Notes: a model not told the origin generated them from the letters alone. 64,000 bases of DNA from SIG607 sp045592625 (GCA_045592625.1 JAZNVC010000019.1:6142-70141); one strand, 5' to 3'; counted from the stretch's first letter, positions 26,940 to 35,830 are shown. Numbers and translations: made by a program.

Positions 26940-28127
26940 ATGACTAAAAAAAATATTATTAAAATAATTTCTATTCTTTGCTGTTTTTTGCTTATATTTT
27001 CTGTAGTTTCGGCATCTACCCCCGTAGCAGCTGCAAAATCATTGCAGGATTATAAAAATGATCAGGCCGCAGCAAAAAAAGAACTTGATAAATTAAAGGC
27101 TGAAAAAGCCGATAAGCAGAAAATTAAAAATGCTCTTGATAAGCAGATTGCGGCTACTCAAACGCTTATAGATGAGTGTATGGATAAACTTAATGCTTAT
27201 AATGCTGAAATACAAAAAAAACAGAATGAAATTGATAAACTTAACGAAGATATGGCTGATGATAAAGCACTCTTTAAAAAGAGGGTAAGAGCTATTTATA
27301 TGAGTGGTTCTAACAGTAATCTGCAGATTCTTCTGGGTGCAGAGGATTTTTCGGAATATCTTGTGCTTTCCCAAATGACTAAGTCAGTTTCGGCAAAAGA
27401 CAGCAGACTTATCGGGAAAATTGTTGATGTAATTAATGAAATTGAAGCAGAAAAGGCTGAAATTCAAAAAATTGCAGATGAACAGGATGAAATTAAAGCT
27501 GAACTTGACGCACAAAAGAAAGAGCTTAAATCACAGGAAGCAGAAGTTAACGCTCTGTTAAGGGAAATTAATTCCGACATAAATCAGGCTCAAAAAGATT
27601 ATGATAAAGCGGGGGCAGAGATTGATAAAATGACTGCACCTCAGGCTTCAGGCAACAGTAATCTTACTGCTAATCCCACTATGTTTTTGTGGCCGGTACC
27701 CGGTTATTACAGAATTTCTGCAGGTTGGCAGAGTAATGACAGCGTACATAAAGGTACACATAAAGGTATTGATATATCTACAGGCGGTCGTTCTGTTGAT
27801 ATCGTTGCCTGTGATGACGGTTATGTTTATATTGTTAAGAATTCTTGTGATCATAACTATGGTAAGAGTTATTCTTGCGGTTGCGGCGGCGGTTACGGAA
27901 ATTATGTTGCTATCGATCACGGTAAAGCAAGTGACGGTAAATCCTATAAAACCCTTTATGCACATATGAAGACTGCTCTGGTTAAAAACGGACAGTACGT
28001 AAAGCGTGGTCAGGTTATTGGTAAGGTTGGTACTACAGGTTGGTCAACCGGTTATCATTTGCATCTTGAAACTATAGTTAATGGTACAAAGGTTAATCCT
28101 AAGAACTTCCAGTACCAAAGACAGTAA
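26940..28127 (+). CDS. Secreted coiled-coil M23 peptidoglycan hydrolase (PcsB/EnvC type)
   Basis: 395 residues. Signal peptide (about 1-32), a long coiled-coil (about 35-235) and a C-terminal M23 domain with HKGIDIS, YAHMK and HLHLE zinc-site motifs. An unusual cysteine-containing loop (NSCDHNYGKSYSCGCGGGYG) sits inside the M23 domain. Location directly after ftsEX is the classic setting for the hydrolase they activate during division. Alternative activators of other amidases (EnvC role) are less likely because the zinc ligands are present. Confidence 0.92.
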   Translation: MTKKNIIKIISILCCFLLIFSVVSASTPVAAAKSLQDYKNDQAAAKKELDKLKAEKADKQKIKNALDKQIAATQTLIDECMDKLNAYNAEIQKKQNEIDKLNEDMADDKALFKKRVRAIYMSGSNSNLQILLGAEDFSEYLVLSQMTKSVSAKDSRLIGKIVDVINEIEAEKAEIQKIADEQDEIKAELDAQKKELKSQEAEVNALLREINSDINQAQKDYDKAGAEIDKMTAPQASGNSNLTANPTMFLWPVPGYYRISAGWQSNDSVHKGTHKGIDISTGGRSVDIVACDDGYVYIVKNSCDHNYGKSYSCGCGGGYGNYVAIDHGKASDGKSYKTLYAHMKTALVKNGQYVKRGQVIGKVGTTGWSTGYHLHLETIVNGTKVNPKNFQYQRQ

Positions 28128-28642
28128 TGTATAAAAATTTAAAACACTCGGGACTTAAAATATTGTTCCGAGTGTTATTCGCTGTACTGACCTTAGTGCT
28201 TATGGCTTGTATTTTTTTACTGTCTGCCGAAACAGCAGAGGTATCAAGCAAGACAAGTGCAGGTTTAATAGAAACGGTTGTGGAAACCTTTGTGCCATCT
28301 TATAACGATATGACGGAAGTGGGTAAAAAGGAATATATTTCTTCTTTACAGGATATAGTCAGAACATTGGCACATTTTGGTATTTTTGGTGCTCTTGGTG
28401 TAAGTAGCGCAGGCTTTGCAGCTACTTTTCAGGGAAATTTTTACCTTAAACTTCTTATAACACAAATTTTTTGTAGTTTATATGCCGTTAGTGATGAATT
28501 TCATCAAAGATTTTCTGAGGGACGAAGCTTTCAGTACATTGATATAGGCGTTGATAGCTTGGGTGCTTTTTGCGGTATTACAGTTACTTTGCTGATATAT
28601 TTTATTATTTATAAAAAAATAAATCGAAATTTAAAAATTTGA
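28127..28642 (+). CDS. VanZ-like family membrane protein
   Basis: 171 residues, four membrane helices. SDEFHQRFSEGRSFQYIDIGVDSLGA is the VanZ-like signature. VanZ confers low-level teicoplanin resistance, but most family members have no known job. The start overlaps the preceding stop by one base, so it belongs to the ftsEX transcript. Confidence 0.88.
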   Translation: MYKNLKHSGLKILFRVLFAVLTLVLMACIFLLSAETAEVSSKTSAGLIETVVETFVPSYNDMTEVGKKEYISSLQDIVRTLAHFGIFGALGVSSAGFAATFQGNFYLKLLITQIFCSLYAVSDEFHQRFSEGRSFQYIDIGVDSLGAFCGITVTLLIYFIIYKKINRNLKI

Positions 28643-28650
28643 AAATAAAG

Positions 28651-28679
28651 GTTTACTTTTCAGACATCTGGCAATAATT
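28651..28679 (+). promoter_or_regulatory. Possible forespore (sigma-F/sigma-G type) promoter of sigG
   Basis: GTTTA at 28651-28655 and GGCAATAATT at 28670-28679 are separated by 14 bases. This resembles the forespore sigma pattern (GYATA-like -35 and GGNNANAHT-like -10). Start would fall near 28686, in the loop or right arm of the hairpin described separately. Judged by eye only. Confidence 0.45.
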
Positions 28680-28705
28680 CTATTAAGAATTATTGGAGGT
28701 GTCTG
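28661..28705 (+). promoter_or_regulatory. Long hairpin enclosing the sigG ribosome binding site
   Basis: CAGACATCT (28661-28669) pairs with AGGTGTCTG (28697-28705), and CAATAATTCT (28672-28681) with AGAATTATTG (28686-28695), giving 19 pairs around a four-base loop. The GGAGG site (28695-28699) is inside the stem. A run of six T follows, so in read-through RNA the element could also act as a terminator. Confidence 0.7.
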
Positions 28706-29478
28706 ATATTTTTTGCGGGAAAGTTAATATTTGCGGTGTTGATACATCAAAATTAACAGTTTTAAAGGAAAAAGAAAAAGAGGAACTTTTAAAAAAATAC
28801 AGAGCAGGTGATATGTCAGCAAGAGACGCTCTTGTGAATGGAAATTTAAGGCTTGTGCTCAGCGTTGTGCAGCGATTTTCGGGCAGAGGCGAAAATATGG
28901 ATGATTTGTTTCAGGTTGGATGCATTGGGCTTATAAAATCAATCGATAATTTTGATATTAGTCAGCAGGTAAAATTTTCCACATATGCCGTTCCTATGAT
29001 TATAGGAGAAATCAGAAGACATCTTCGTGATAACAGTCCCATAAGAGTAAGCCGTTCTATTAAAGATACGGCATATAAAGCTATGAAGGCAAAAGAGGAA
29101 TATATAAATAAATATCAAAAGGAGCCAAAACTAAGTGAAATAGCAAAAATGCTTAATATAGAAGAAAGCGAAGTAGTAATTGCACTTGAAAGCATAGTTG
29201 AACCTATTTCAATTTATGAGCCTGTTTTTTCGGAAGGCTCTGATATGGTTTACGTTCTTGACCAGCTTGGTGATAACAGTTCGGCGGAACAGTGGCTTGA
29301 CGAAATTGCACTCAAAGAAGCCATAACCAGATTAGACGAAAGAGAAAAAAATATTTTAACACTTCGCTTTATGAGAGGACTTACTCAAACCGAGGTTTCA
29401 AAAGAAATCGGTATTTCTCAGGCTCAGGTGTCGCGTCTTGAAAAAAATGCAATCGAAAAAATAAAGGGTAATGATTAA
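28693..29478 (+). CDS. sigG: Sporulation sigma factor SigG
   Basis: About 257-262 residues. The N-terminal VNICGVDTSKL matches the SigG hallmark; region 2 (LFQVGCIGLIKSIDNFD, VKFSTYAVPMIIGEIRR), RVSRS of region 3 and region 4 (LTQTEVSKEIGISQAQVSRLE) are complete. SigG drives late forespore genes. The start is uncertain: TTG 28693 bounds the open frame, GTG 28699 overlaps the ribosome site, while an ATT at 28708 lies eight bases after GGAGG and aligns with Met1 of the Bacillus protein as I recall it. Neither spoIIGA nor sigE precedes it here. Confidence 0.93.
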   Translation: MEVSDIFCGKVNICGVDTSKLTVLKEKEKEELLKKYRAGDMSARDALVNGNLRLVLSVVQRFSGRGENMDDLFQVGCIGLIKSIDNFDISQQVKFSTYAVPMIIGEIRRHLRDNSPIRVSRSIKDTAYKAMKAKEEYINKYQKEPKLSEIAKMLNIEESEVVIALESIVEPISIYEPVFSEGSDMVYVLDQLGDNSSAEQWLDEIALKEAITRLDEREKNILTLRFMRGLTQTEVSKEIGISQAQVSRLEKNAIEKIKGND

Positions 29479-29511
29479 ATAATATAAAGCATATATTTTA
29501 TTGGTGATTAT

Positions 29512-29781
29512 ATGCTTTATACAATAACTGACTTTAAAAACAAACAAGCGGTAAGCGTAGATAACGGAATGGTGCTCGGGTTTATAGGAGATTTGGAAAT
29601 TGATTGTGAAAACGGAACTGTGGCAAATCTTGTTATATACGGGCGAACACGGCTTATGGGAGCATTGGGCAGGGAAGAAGATTTAAAAATTCCTTGGTCC
29701 AATATCGAAGTAATTGGCGATGAAACGGTGCTTGTTAAAGGTGCGTATGCCTTTAAAAGTAATAAAAGGAAAAGTTTTTAA
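29512..29781 (+). CDS. YlmC/YmxH family sporulation protein (PRC-barrel)
   Basis: 89 residues of the PRC-barrel fold: LGFIGDLEIDCENGTVANLVIYG and IPWSNIEVIGDETVLV. YlmC/YmxH proteins are sporulation-associated in clostridia and often lie near sigG, as here. The exact role is unknown. Confidence 0.85.
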   Translation: MLYTITDFKNKQAVSVDNGMVLGFIGDLEIDCENGTVANLVIYGRTRLMGALGREEDLKIPWSNIEVIGDETVLVKGAYAFKSNKRKSF

Positions 29782-29826
29782 TGAATTAGGTATATTTTAA
29801 AGGCAACACTAGTTAGGGTGATTTAA

Positions 29827-31071
29827 GTGAAGGCTTTAAAATATACTTTTTTCGGTTTTTATATTGTTTTATGTTTAATTGTTACAGCACTGTTTTTTGT
29901 TCTCTATTACTACTCTAACAGTATTGACAATAACTATAAAATAACTAGGGGTAGTGAGTTTAATATTGAAACTCGTATTCCAGTTACTGCTGAATATCAA
30001 GGGGTAAAAGTAGGAGAAGTAGATAAAATAAATTTAGTTGGCTCTACAATAAAGGTAGACGTAAAACTACTGGGTGTTATCCCTATTAAAAGCACTACCA
30101 TAGAGGTTGTTGAAGAATCATACGTTGCTGTTCTTGGAAGTCCTTTTGGTATAAAGATTTTTACAGACGGAGTTTTAATAATTGATATGGAGTCGGTTAA
30201 AACCTCTGTAGGCAACAAAAATCCGGCAGTAGATGCAGGAATCAAATCCGGAGATTATATTATAAGTATAGATGGGAATAGCGTATTTACCAATGAGGAT
30301 GTGGCTGATTACATTGAAAAGAGCAACGGAGATGCTTTAAGTATTGTAATTAAGCGTGACGGCGTTTTAAAAACAGTAAAACTTATTCCCGCATTATCAA
30401 GTGAAGACGGTACTTATAAAGCAGGGCTTTGGGTGAAAGACAGTACAGCAGGGCTGGGAACTCTTACTTTCTATTCTCCCTATAACGATATGCTTTGCGG
30501 TCTTGGACATGCTATGTACGAAAGCAATACGGGTGAGATAATAAGTTTCAGAAGAGGCGAATTGGTAGGTGCTCAGATAAAATCGGTTGTAAAAGGTACA
30601 AGCGGTGTACCGGGTGAGCTTAAGGGCAGTCTTACCTATAATTCGCTAGGCAAATTATATGAGAACTGTCTTAACGGGGTTTACGGCTTTGCAACCTGTA
30701 TAGTTGATACAGAAAATCTTACTCAAATAGCACATAAACAGGACGTTACCGATGGACCGGCAACAATAATTTGTACTGTGGATGGTGAAGGACCAAAGGC
30801 TTATAGTTGCGAAATAAGTTTGGGCAACGTAGCAGTAAACGATACAGTACAGAATATGACGGTAACGGTTACAGATCCGTCGCTGTTGGAAATTACAGGC
30901 GGAATAGTTCAGGGAATGAGCGGCTCGCCCATTATCCAAAACGGAAAACTGGTAGGTGCCCTTACCCACGTGCTTATAGATAACCCCAAAAAAGGCTACG
31001 GCATATTCGCCGAAACAATGCTTGAAACCGTGCAAAGCGTGGCACAAGAAAACTTAAAAGAAGCATCATAA
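29827..31071 (+). CDS. spoIVB: SpoIVB serine peptidase (family S55)
   Basis: 414 residues: N-terminal membrane anchor (about 8-28), PDZ domain (about 100-195, VDAGIKSGDYIISIDG) and S55 peptidase domain with the histidine in CGLGHAMYE and the serine in QGMSGSPIIQNGKLVGALTH. SpoIVB is made in the forespore under SigG and cuts SpoIVFA to release SpoIVFB. GTG start with AGGGTGA upstream. Its last 155 bases are repeated at 35967-36120, marking an island between the copies. No spo0A follows, although that pairing is common. Confidence 0.95.
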   Translation: MKALKYTFFGFYIVLCLIVTALFFVLYYYSNSIDNNYKITRGSEFNIETRIPVTAEYQGVKVGEVDKINLVGSTIKVDVKLLGVIPIKSTTIEVVEESYVAVLGSPFGIKIFTDGVLIIDMESVKTSVGNKNPAVDAGIKSGDYIISIDGNSVFTNEDVADYIEKSNGDALSIVIKRDGVLKTVKLIPALSSEDGTYKAGLWVKDSTAGLGTLTFYSPYNDMLCGLGHAMYESNTGEIISFRRGELVGAQIKSVVKGTSGVPGELKGSLTYNSLGKLYENCLNGVYGFATCIVDTENLTQIAHKQDVTDGPATIICTVDGEGPKAYSCEISLGNVAVNDTVQNMTVTVTDPSLLEITGGIVQGMSGSPIIQNGKLVGALTHVLIDNPKKGYGIFAETMLETVQSVAQENLKEAS

Positions 31072-31077
31072 CAAAAT

Positions 31078-31106
31078 AGCAAGTCAAATAATGACTTGCT
31101 TTTTTG
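31078..31106 (+). terminator. Terminator after spoIVB
   Basis: Stem AGCAAGTCA / TGACTTGCT with a five-base loop and T6 tail. Confidence 0.88.
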
Positions 31107-31349
31107 TTATTCCAATCCTAATAACCAATTAACCGTTACTCTTAAAATTTTTGATAATTCGCGAAGCTCATAATCTGCTACAAATCTTGTGCCGATTTCA
31201 ATTCTTGAAATACTATCACGCTCAATGATGATTCCATTAATTTGCAACTGCGCCGCTAAATCGCTTTGGGTGAGTCTAAGCTTGCACCTCGCTTCGTGAA
31301 TTCTTTCTCCACTTATGTTTTTCTTGCCGTTATAATCATAAATCTTCAT
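31107..31349 (-). CDS. XRE family helix-turn-helix regulator
   Basis: 80 residues consisting almost only of an HTH_3 domain: LTQSDLAAQLQINGIIIERDSISRIEIGTRFV. AGGAAGGA precedes the ATG. It is divergent from the collagen-like gene, and two 17-base direct repeats in the gap are likely operator sites, so it may control both itself and the surface protein. Confidence 0.87.
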   Translation of the reverse strand: MKIYDYNGKKNISGERIHEARCKLRLTQSDLAAQLQINGIIIERDSISRIEIGTRFVADYELRELSKILRVTVNWLLGLE

Positions 31350-31373
31350 ACAATTATCCTTCCTAAAAATATG

Positions 31374-31442
31374 TTAAAGATACGAATTTATCTTGACTTT
31401 AGCATATTTTGTCGCTATAATTGTGTTAAAGATAAGAATTTA
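31374..31442 (+). promoter_or_regulatory. Promoter of the collagen-like gene flanked by two 17-bp direct repeats
   Basis: TTGACT (31393-31398) and TATAAT (31416-31421) with a 17-base spacer. TTAAAGATAcGAATTTA at 31374-31390 and TTAAAGATAaGAATTTA at 31426-31442 differ by one base and sit just upstream of the -35 and at the start site, 52 bases apart (about five helical turns). They look like paired sites for the XRE protein. Confidence 0.75.
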
Positions 31443-31470
31443 AACAATTTTCATCGGAGTTTGCGTTTTT

Positions 31471-31498
31471 TGCGCTGCTTCGGTGGCCGCACTTTTTT
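31471..31498 (+). terminator. UUCG-loop hairpin with U6 in the collagen-like gene leader (attenuator)
   Basis: TGCG-CTGC / GTGG-CCGCA closing on C(TTCG)G, followed by CTTTTTT, lies between the promoter and the start codon of the same gene. It is shaped like an intrinsic terminator, so only part of the transcripts would reach the gene. Confidence 0.55.
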
Positions 31499-31518
31499 AA
31501 AATTTAGGAGGCAAAATT

Positions 31519-34500
31519 ATGAAAAAAGAAGTTTTAAAAAAATCATTGTCAGTTGTAGTCGCAATAGTGCTGGTAATTGGTATTGCTTTTAGTGCAGCGA
31601 CAATTATACATAGAGTGGGTGTACCTGCATCTACAACAGTAGAGAACGGTTTGTCTGCTTATGAACTTGCAGTAAAGTATGGATACGAAGGTACAGTGCA
31701 GGAATGGTTAGGCTCACTTGAAGGTAAGTCTGCCTATGATATAGCAGTAGAAAACGGATACTCAGGCAGTCAGAGTGACTGGTCTGCTTCACTTCGGGCA
31801 ACAGCGGGTGAAGATGGTGTCGGTATAAAGACTGCTGCATTTTCCGCTGATGATGAATTACTTATAACCTTAACAGACGGTTCAGTAATAAATCTGGGCG
31901 TTGCCGCAGGCAAAGACGGTGCTAATGGTAAAGACGGTGTAGGTATTACTTCGGCAAACATTAATGCCGAAGGTCAACTCGTTCTTTCTTTTTCTGACGG
32001 CAGTAGCGTTAATTTAGATAAAGTTGTAGGAATGAACGGTAAAGATGGTATAAGCGTTATCGGTTCTGAAATCAACTCTTTAGGTGAATTAGTACTTACA
32101 TATTCTAATGGTCAGCGTGCCAATCTTGGCGTTGTTGTAGGAATGAGCGGTAAAGACGGTATAGACGGCAAGGACGGCACACAGGGCATTCAAGGTATCC
32201 AAGGTGAAAAAGGTGATAAGGGCGTCAAGGGTGATAAAGGTGACCAAGGCGAACAGGGAATCCAAGGTGAAAAGGGCGAAACTGGTGCAACTGGTAAAGA
32301 CGGTGTAAGCATCACCAAGACCGAAATTAACAACAAGGGTGAACTTATCATTACCCTTTCCGATAATACCGTATCTAACCTCGGTGTCGTTGTAGGTGCC
32401 AAGGGAGATAAGGGTGACACTGGTGCAACGGGTGCTACTGGTGCGACAGGTGCCCAAGGTGAGCAGGGTCTCCAGGGTGAAAAGGGAGACAAAGGCGATA
32501 AGGGCGATAAGGGTGACCAAGGTGAGCAAGGCATTAGTGTAACTGGTGCTGAAATCAACTCTAACGGTGAACTCGTTCTCATTTTCTCTAACAATCAAAG
32601 AACCAATGTCGGTAATGTAATTGGTGCCAAGGGCGACAAGGGTGAAAAAGGCGAAAATGGAGATAAAGGTGATAAGGGTGATAAAGGTGATAAGGGTGAC
32701 ACCGGTAATGACGGTGTAAGTGTAATCAAAACTGAAATCAATCAGAGAGGCGAACTCGTTATCACTCTTTCCGATAATACAGTATCTAATCTTGGTGTTG
32801 TTGTAGGTGCCAAGGGCGAAAAGGGCGATAAAGGCGACAAAGGAGATAAAGGTGATAAGGGTGACACCGGTGCTCAAGGAGAGCAGGGCATCCAAGGTGA
32901 AAAGGGTGAAAAAGGAGATAAGGGCGATACAGGCGCACAAGGTGTTCAGGGTGAGCAAGGAATCCAGGGAGAAAAAGGTGATAAAGGAGATACCGGTGCT
33001 CAGGGCGAGCAGGGTATCCAAGGTGAAAAAGGTGATAAAGGCGATAAAGGAGATACCGGTGAAAAGGGTGTCGCAGGTCAAGATGGTGTTGATGGTGTCG
33101 GCATTAAAAATATCGTTATTGATAATGGTAACTTAAAAATAACCCTCACAAATGGCACAACGCTTGACCTTGGAAATATTAAGGGTGCGGATGGCAAGGA
33201 CGGAAAAGACGGTGACGACGGTAAGGATGGAAAAGACGGCGTAGATGGTGTCAATGGTACAAACGGTATTAATGGTAAGGACGGCGTTGGGGTTCAGTCA
33301 ACCACTATTAATGAATACGGCGAGCTTGTTATAACATATACTAATGGTAATTCTGTAAACCTTGGTACAGTTGTAGGAAAAGACGGTAAAGATGGCGCTA
33401 AGGGCGAAAAAGGTGATACTGGAGCTATCGGTGCAACTGGAGCAACAGGTGCCGCAGGTCGTGACGGTGTTGATGGAATCGGCGTGTCTAAAACCGAAAT
33501 TAATGAAGACGGTCAATTAGTAATTACTTATTCAAACGGTAATACCCAAAATCTTGGAATAGTTATTGGAAAGAACGGAGCAAACGGTATAGACGGCACA
33601 AACGGCGTTGACGGAGTCAGTGTATCTTCTGCTGAAATCAATGGTAACGGCGAGCTTGTTATTAACTACTCAAATGGTAAATCTAATAACCTGGGCGTAG
33701 TTGTCGGTAAAGATGGACAAGACGGTGCTAAAGGTGAAAAAGGCGATACCGGTGCAACTGGAGCAACAGGTGCCGCAGGTCGTGACGGTGCTGATGGTGT
33801 AGGTGTATCCAAAACCGAAATTAATGAAGATGGCGAACTTGTAATTTACTATACAAACAATACCTCTATAAACCTTGGTGTAGTCGTGGGTGCTGTCGGC
33901 AGAGATGGCGCACAAGGCGAAAAAGGTGACAAGGGTGATAAGGGTGACACCGGTGCTCAAGGTGAGCAGGGTATCCAAGGCGAAAAGGGTGAAAAAGGCG
34001 ATAAAGGTGACACCGGTGCTCAAGGTGAGCAGGGTATCCAAGGCGAAAAGGGTGAAAAAGGCGATAAAGGTGACACCGGTGCTCAAGGTGAGCAGGGCAT
34101 TCAAGGTGAAAAAGGTGATAAAGGTGACAAGGGTGATATCGGTGCACAAGGTGAGCAGGGTATCCAAGGCGAGAAGGGTGACAAAGGCGAAAAGGGCGAC
34201 ACCGGTGCTGACGGTAAGGACGGTGTCGGTGTTGCCAGCGTTGAACTTATAGATAACGAGCTTGTCATAACCCTTTCGGACGATTCCATAATAAACCTTG
34301 GTAACATCAAGGGTGCGGACGGTACTAACGGCTCTAATGGTAAGGATGGTGCTGATGGTAAGGATGGCAAAGACGGTGAAGACGGAGTTGGTATTTCCAA
34401 TGTCACACTCACCGAAGATGGGAATTTGAAAGTTACTTTTACAACAGGCGCTACAGTTGACCTTGGCAATGTAAAGGGTGCAGATGGACAAGACGGTGTT

Positions 34501-35421
34501 GGTATAGCCGAAATGTATATTGAAAACGGCAACCTTTATGTAAGAAAAACCAATGAAACTGTTGCAGTAAATCTTGGCACTGTTAAGGGTGAAAAAGGTG
34601 ACAAGGGTGATACGGGTGAGCAAGGCCTTAAGGGTGATAAAGGAGATAAGGGTGACCCCGGACGCGGAATACTTAAAACCGAAATTTCGGGTACTAATTG
34701 GATAATATATTATACTGACGGCACTACCGAAACACATGATTTAAGCGGTATTATTAACAGTGGAGGCAGCAATAACGGAGGTAGTAATAATGGCGGTAAT
34801 AATTCTACCGATAATGGAATATTAACCTACAGCCTGCTGTCAGATAATACATACGGCGTTGCGGCAGGAAAAAATGCTTCCACTGCGGTAAATATTGAAA
34901 TACCCGCTGAATATAACGGTGTAGCGGTTACACAAATTTTAAACGACGGCTTTAAGGACTTGGAATCATTACAAAGCGTAACTATCCCCGAAGGCATAAC
35001 CACTATTGGCGATAATGCTTTTCGCGGCTGTACGAGATTGCAGGAAATAACATTGCCAAGCACTGTAATAACTGTATCTCAATATGCTTTTTACGGTTGC
35101 AGCGGTATAGAATCGGTGGTTATTCCTGCTAATATTACCACTATAGGAGCGTATGCATTTTATAATACGTCGCTTACCTCCGCTACCTTTGTAAATGCTA
35201 CGGGGTGGAATTTAACCTATACTTACAAGGCACAGGACTATAGCGGTAGTTGGAGTACTTCAACTAAGTATTATTCGTTGGTTAGTGCTACCAATGCGGC
35301 AAAAGCGTTAACATCATCTGTTAGTGTTACAACAAAATGTGAACTTGATGCATTAGACGGTACATATAATTATACTAGCAGTAAAATTAATTTCTACGAA
35401 CAAGATTGGATAAGAAAATAG
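31519..35421 (+). CDS. Giant collagen-like surface protein with beta modules and BspA-type leucine-rich repeats
   Basis: 1300 residues. An N-terminal signal or anchor (about 8-30) is followed by two SAYxxAVxxGYxG...W motifs (about 45-92). Then come Gly-X-Y collagen tracts alternating with about fifteen 30-residue units of the type GVxVxxxEINxxGELVITYSNGxxxNLGxVVG. A Gly/Ser/Asn linker near 1075-1095 precedes a C-terminal LRR_5/BspA segment (about 1110-1225, ITTIGDNAFRGCTRLQEITLP). No sortase motif is seen. A trimeric fibre displaying an adhesive tip, on the cell or spore surface, is likely. Expression is probably set by the neighbouring XRE protein and a leader attenuator. Confidence 0.88.
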   Translation: MKKEVLKKSLSVVVAIVLVIGIAFSAATIIHRVGVPASTTVENGLSAYELAVKYGYEGTVQEWLGSLEGKSAYDIAVENGYSGSQSDWSASLRATAGEDGVGIKTAAFSADDELLITLTDGSVINLGVAAGKDGANGKDGVGITSANINAEGQLVLSFSDGSSVNLDKVVGMNGKDGISVIGSEINSLGELVLTYSNGQRANLGVVVGMSGKDGIDGKDGTQGIQGIQGEKGDKGVKGDKGDQGEQGIQGEKGETGATGKDGVSITKTEINNKGELIITLSDNTVSNLGVVVGAKGDKGDTGATGATGATGAQGEQGLQGEKGDKGDKGDKGDQGEQGISVTGAEINSNGELVLIFSNNQRTNVGNVIGAKGDKGEKGENGDKGDKGDKGDKGDTGNDGVSVIKTEINQRGELVITLSDNTVSNLGVVVGAKGEKGDKGDKGDKGDKGDTGAQGEQGIQGEKGEKGDKGDTGAQGVQGEQGIQGEKGDKGDTGAQGEQGIQGEKGDKGDKGDTGEKGVAGQDGVDGVGIKNIVIDNGNLKITLTNGTTLDLGNIKGADGKDGKDGDDGKDGKDGVDGVNGTNGINGKDGVGVQSTTINEYGELVITYTNGNSVNLGTVVGKDGKDGAKGEKGDTGAIGATGATGAAGRDGVDGIGVSKTEINEDGQLVITYSNGNTQNLGIVIGKNGANGIDGTNGVDGVSVSSAEINGNGELVINYSNGKSNNLGVVVGKDGQDGAKGEKGDTGATGATGAAGRDGADGVGVSKTEINEDGELVIYYTNNTSINLGVVVGAVGRDGAQGEKGDKGDKGDTGAQGEQGIQGEKGEKGDKGDTGAQGEQGIQGEKGEKGDKGDTGAQGEQGIQGEKGDKGDKGDIGAQGEQGIQGEKGDKGEKGDTGADGKDGVGVASVELIDNELVITLSDDSIINLGNIKGADGTNGSNGKDGADGKDGKDGEDGVGISNVTLTEDGNLKVTFTTGATVDLGNVKGADGQDGVGIAEMYIENGNLYVRKTNETVAVNLGTVKGEKGDKGDTGEQGLKGDKGDKGDPGRGILKTEISGTNWIIYYTDGTTETHDLSGIINSGGSNNGGSNNGGNNSTDNGILTYSLLSDNTYGVAAGKNASTAVNIEIPAEYNGVAVTQILNDGFKDLESLQSVTIPEGITTIGDNAFRGCTRLQEITLPSTVITVSQYAFYGCSGIESVVIPANITTIGAYAFYNTSLTSATFVNATGWNLTYTYKAQDYSGSWSTSTKYYSLVSATNAAKALTSSVSVTTKCELDALDGTYNYTSSKINFYEQDWIRK
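33958..34209 (+). repeat. 63-bp tandem repeat in the collagen region
   Basis: Four head-to-tail 63-base units (21 residues, seven Gly-X-Y triplets, reading AQGEQGIQGEKGEKGDKGDTG) begin at 33958, 34021, 34084 and 34147. The first two are nearly identical; the later two diverge. Such repeats change copy number easily. Confidence 0.85.
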
Positions 35422-35496
35422 AATCTATACGCAAACTTATAAATAAGTGCTTTAATAAGAAAACAGGTATTTGTTGGAATCAAAGGAGGTTTAATA

Positions 35497-35766
35497 ATGA
35501 AAAATGAACATGATATAGCTTTAGAATTAATGGATATTCTTAATAAACAATTTTGTTCGGATTTTCACCATTCGGGAACAATTTTTGATGCAGACATAAT
35601 TGAAACAAGATCATTTTATGATGTCATAATACTGGTTCTATATCTAAAATCTAAAAAAGATAGTATTGACTTTCAAAACAGTATTATTGAGTGCAAAAAC
35701 AAAAATATGCGTGAAATAAAGAATTACTTGATTATTTTTGAAGAATTTAAAAGTTATATTCAGTAA
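35497..35766 (+). CDS. Small hypothetical protein in the spoIVB-flanked island
   Basis: 89 residues, soluble, with an excellent AAAGGAGG ribosome site. No family recognised. It lies between the collagen-like gene and a terminator, so it may be co-transcribed with the surface protein. Confidence 0.6.
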   Translation: MKNEHDIALELMDILNKQFCSDFHHSGTIFDADIIETRSFYDVIILVLYLKSKKDSIDFQNSIIECKNKNMREIKNYLIIFEEFKSYIQ

Positions 35767-35785
35767 AAAACCGAATAGACTAATA

Positions 35786-35830
35786 AGCCCCAGTATTGAT
35801 TAGTTTCAGTTCTGGGGCTAAAATTTTTAG
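35786..35830 (+). terminator. Terminator-like hairpin after the small ORF
   Basis: Stem AGCCCCAG / CTGGGGCT with an 18-base loop; the tail AAAATTTTT is moderately T-rich. Confidence 0.6.

Noticed and set aside
31900..34700. Repeats in the collagen region as a CRISPR array
   Set aside because: Repeats are in frame, divisible by three, contiguous without unique spacers and encode Gly-X-Y; no cas genes are near.
32089..34737. Long minus-strand reading frames (330 and 355 codons) inside the collagen-like gene
   Set aside because: They mirror the Gly-X-Y repeats of the plus strand, encode monotonous Thr/Leu/Phe repeats, and have no ribosome site; they are shadows of codon periodicity.
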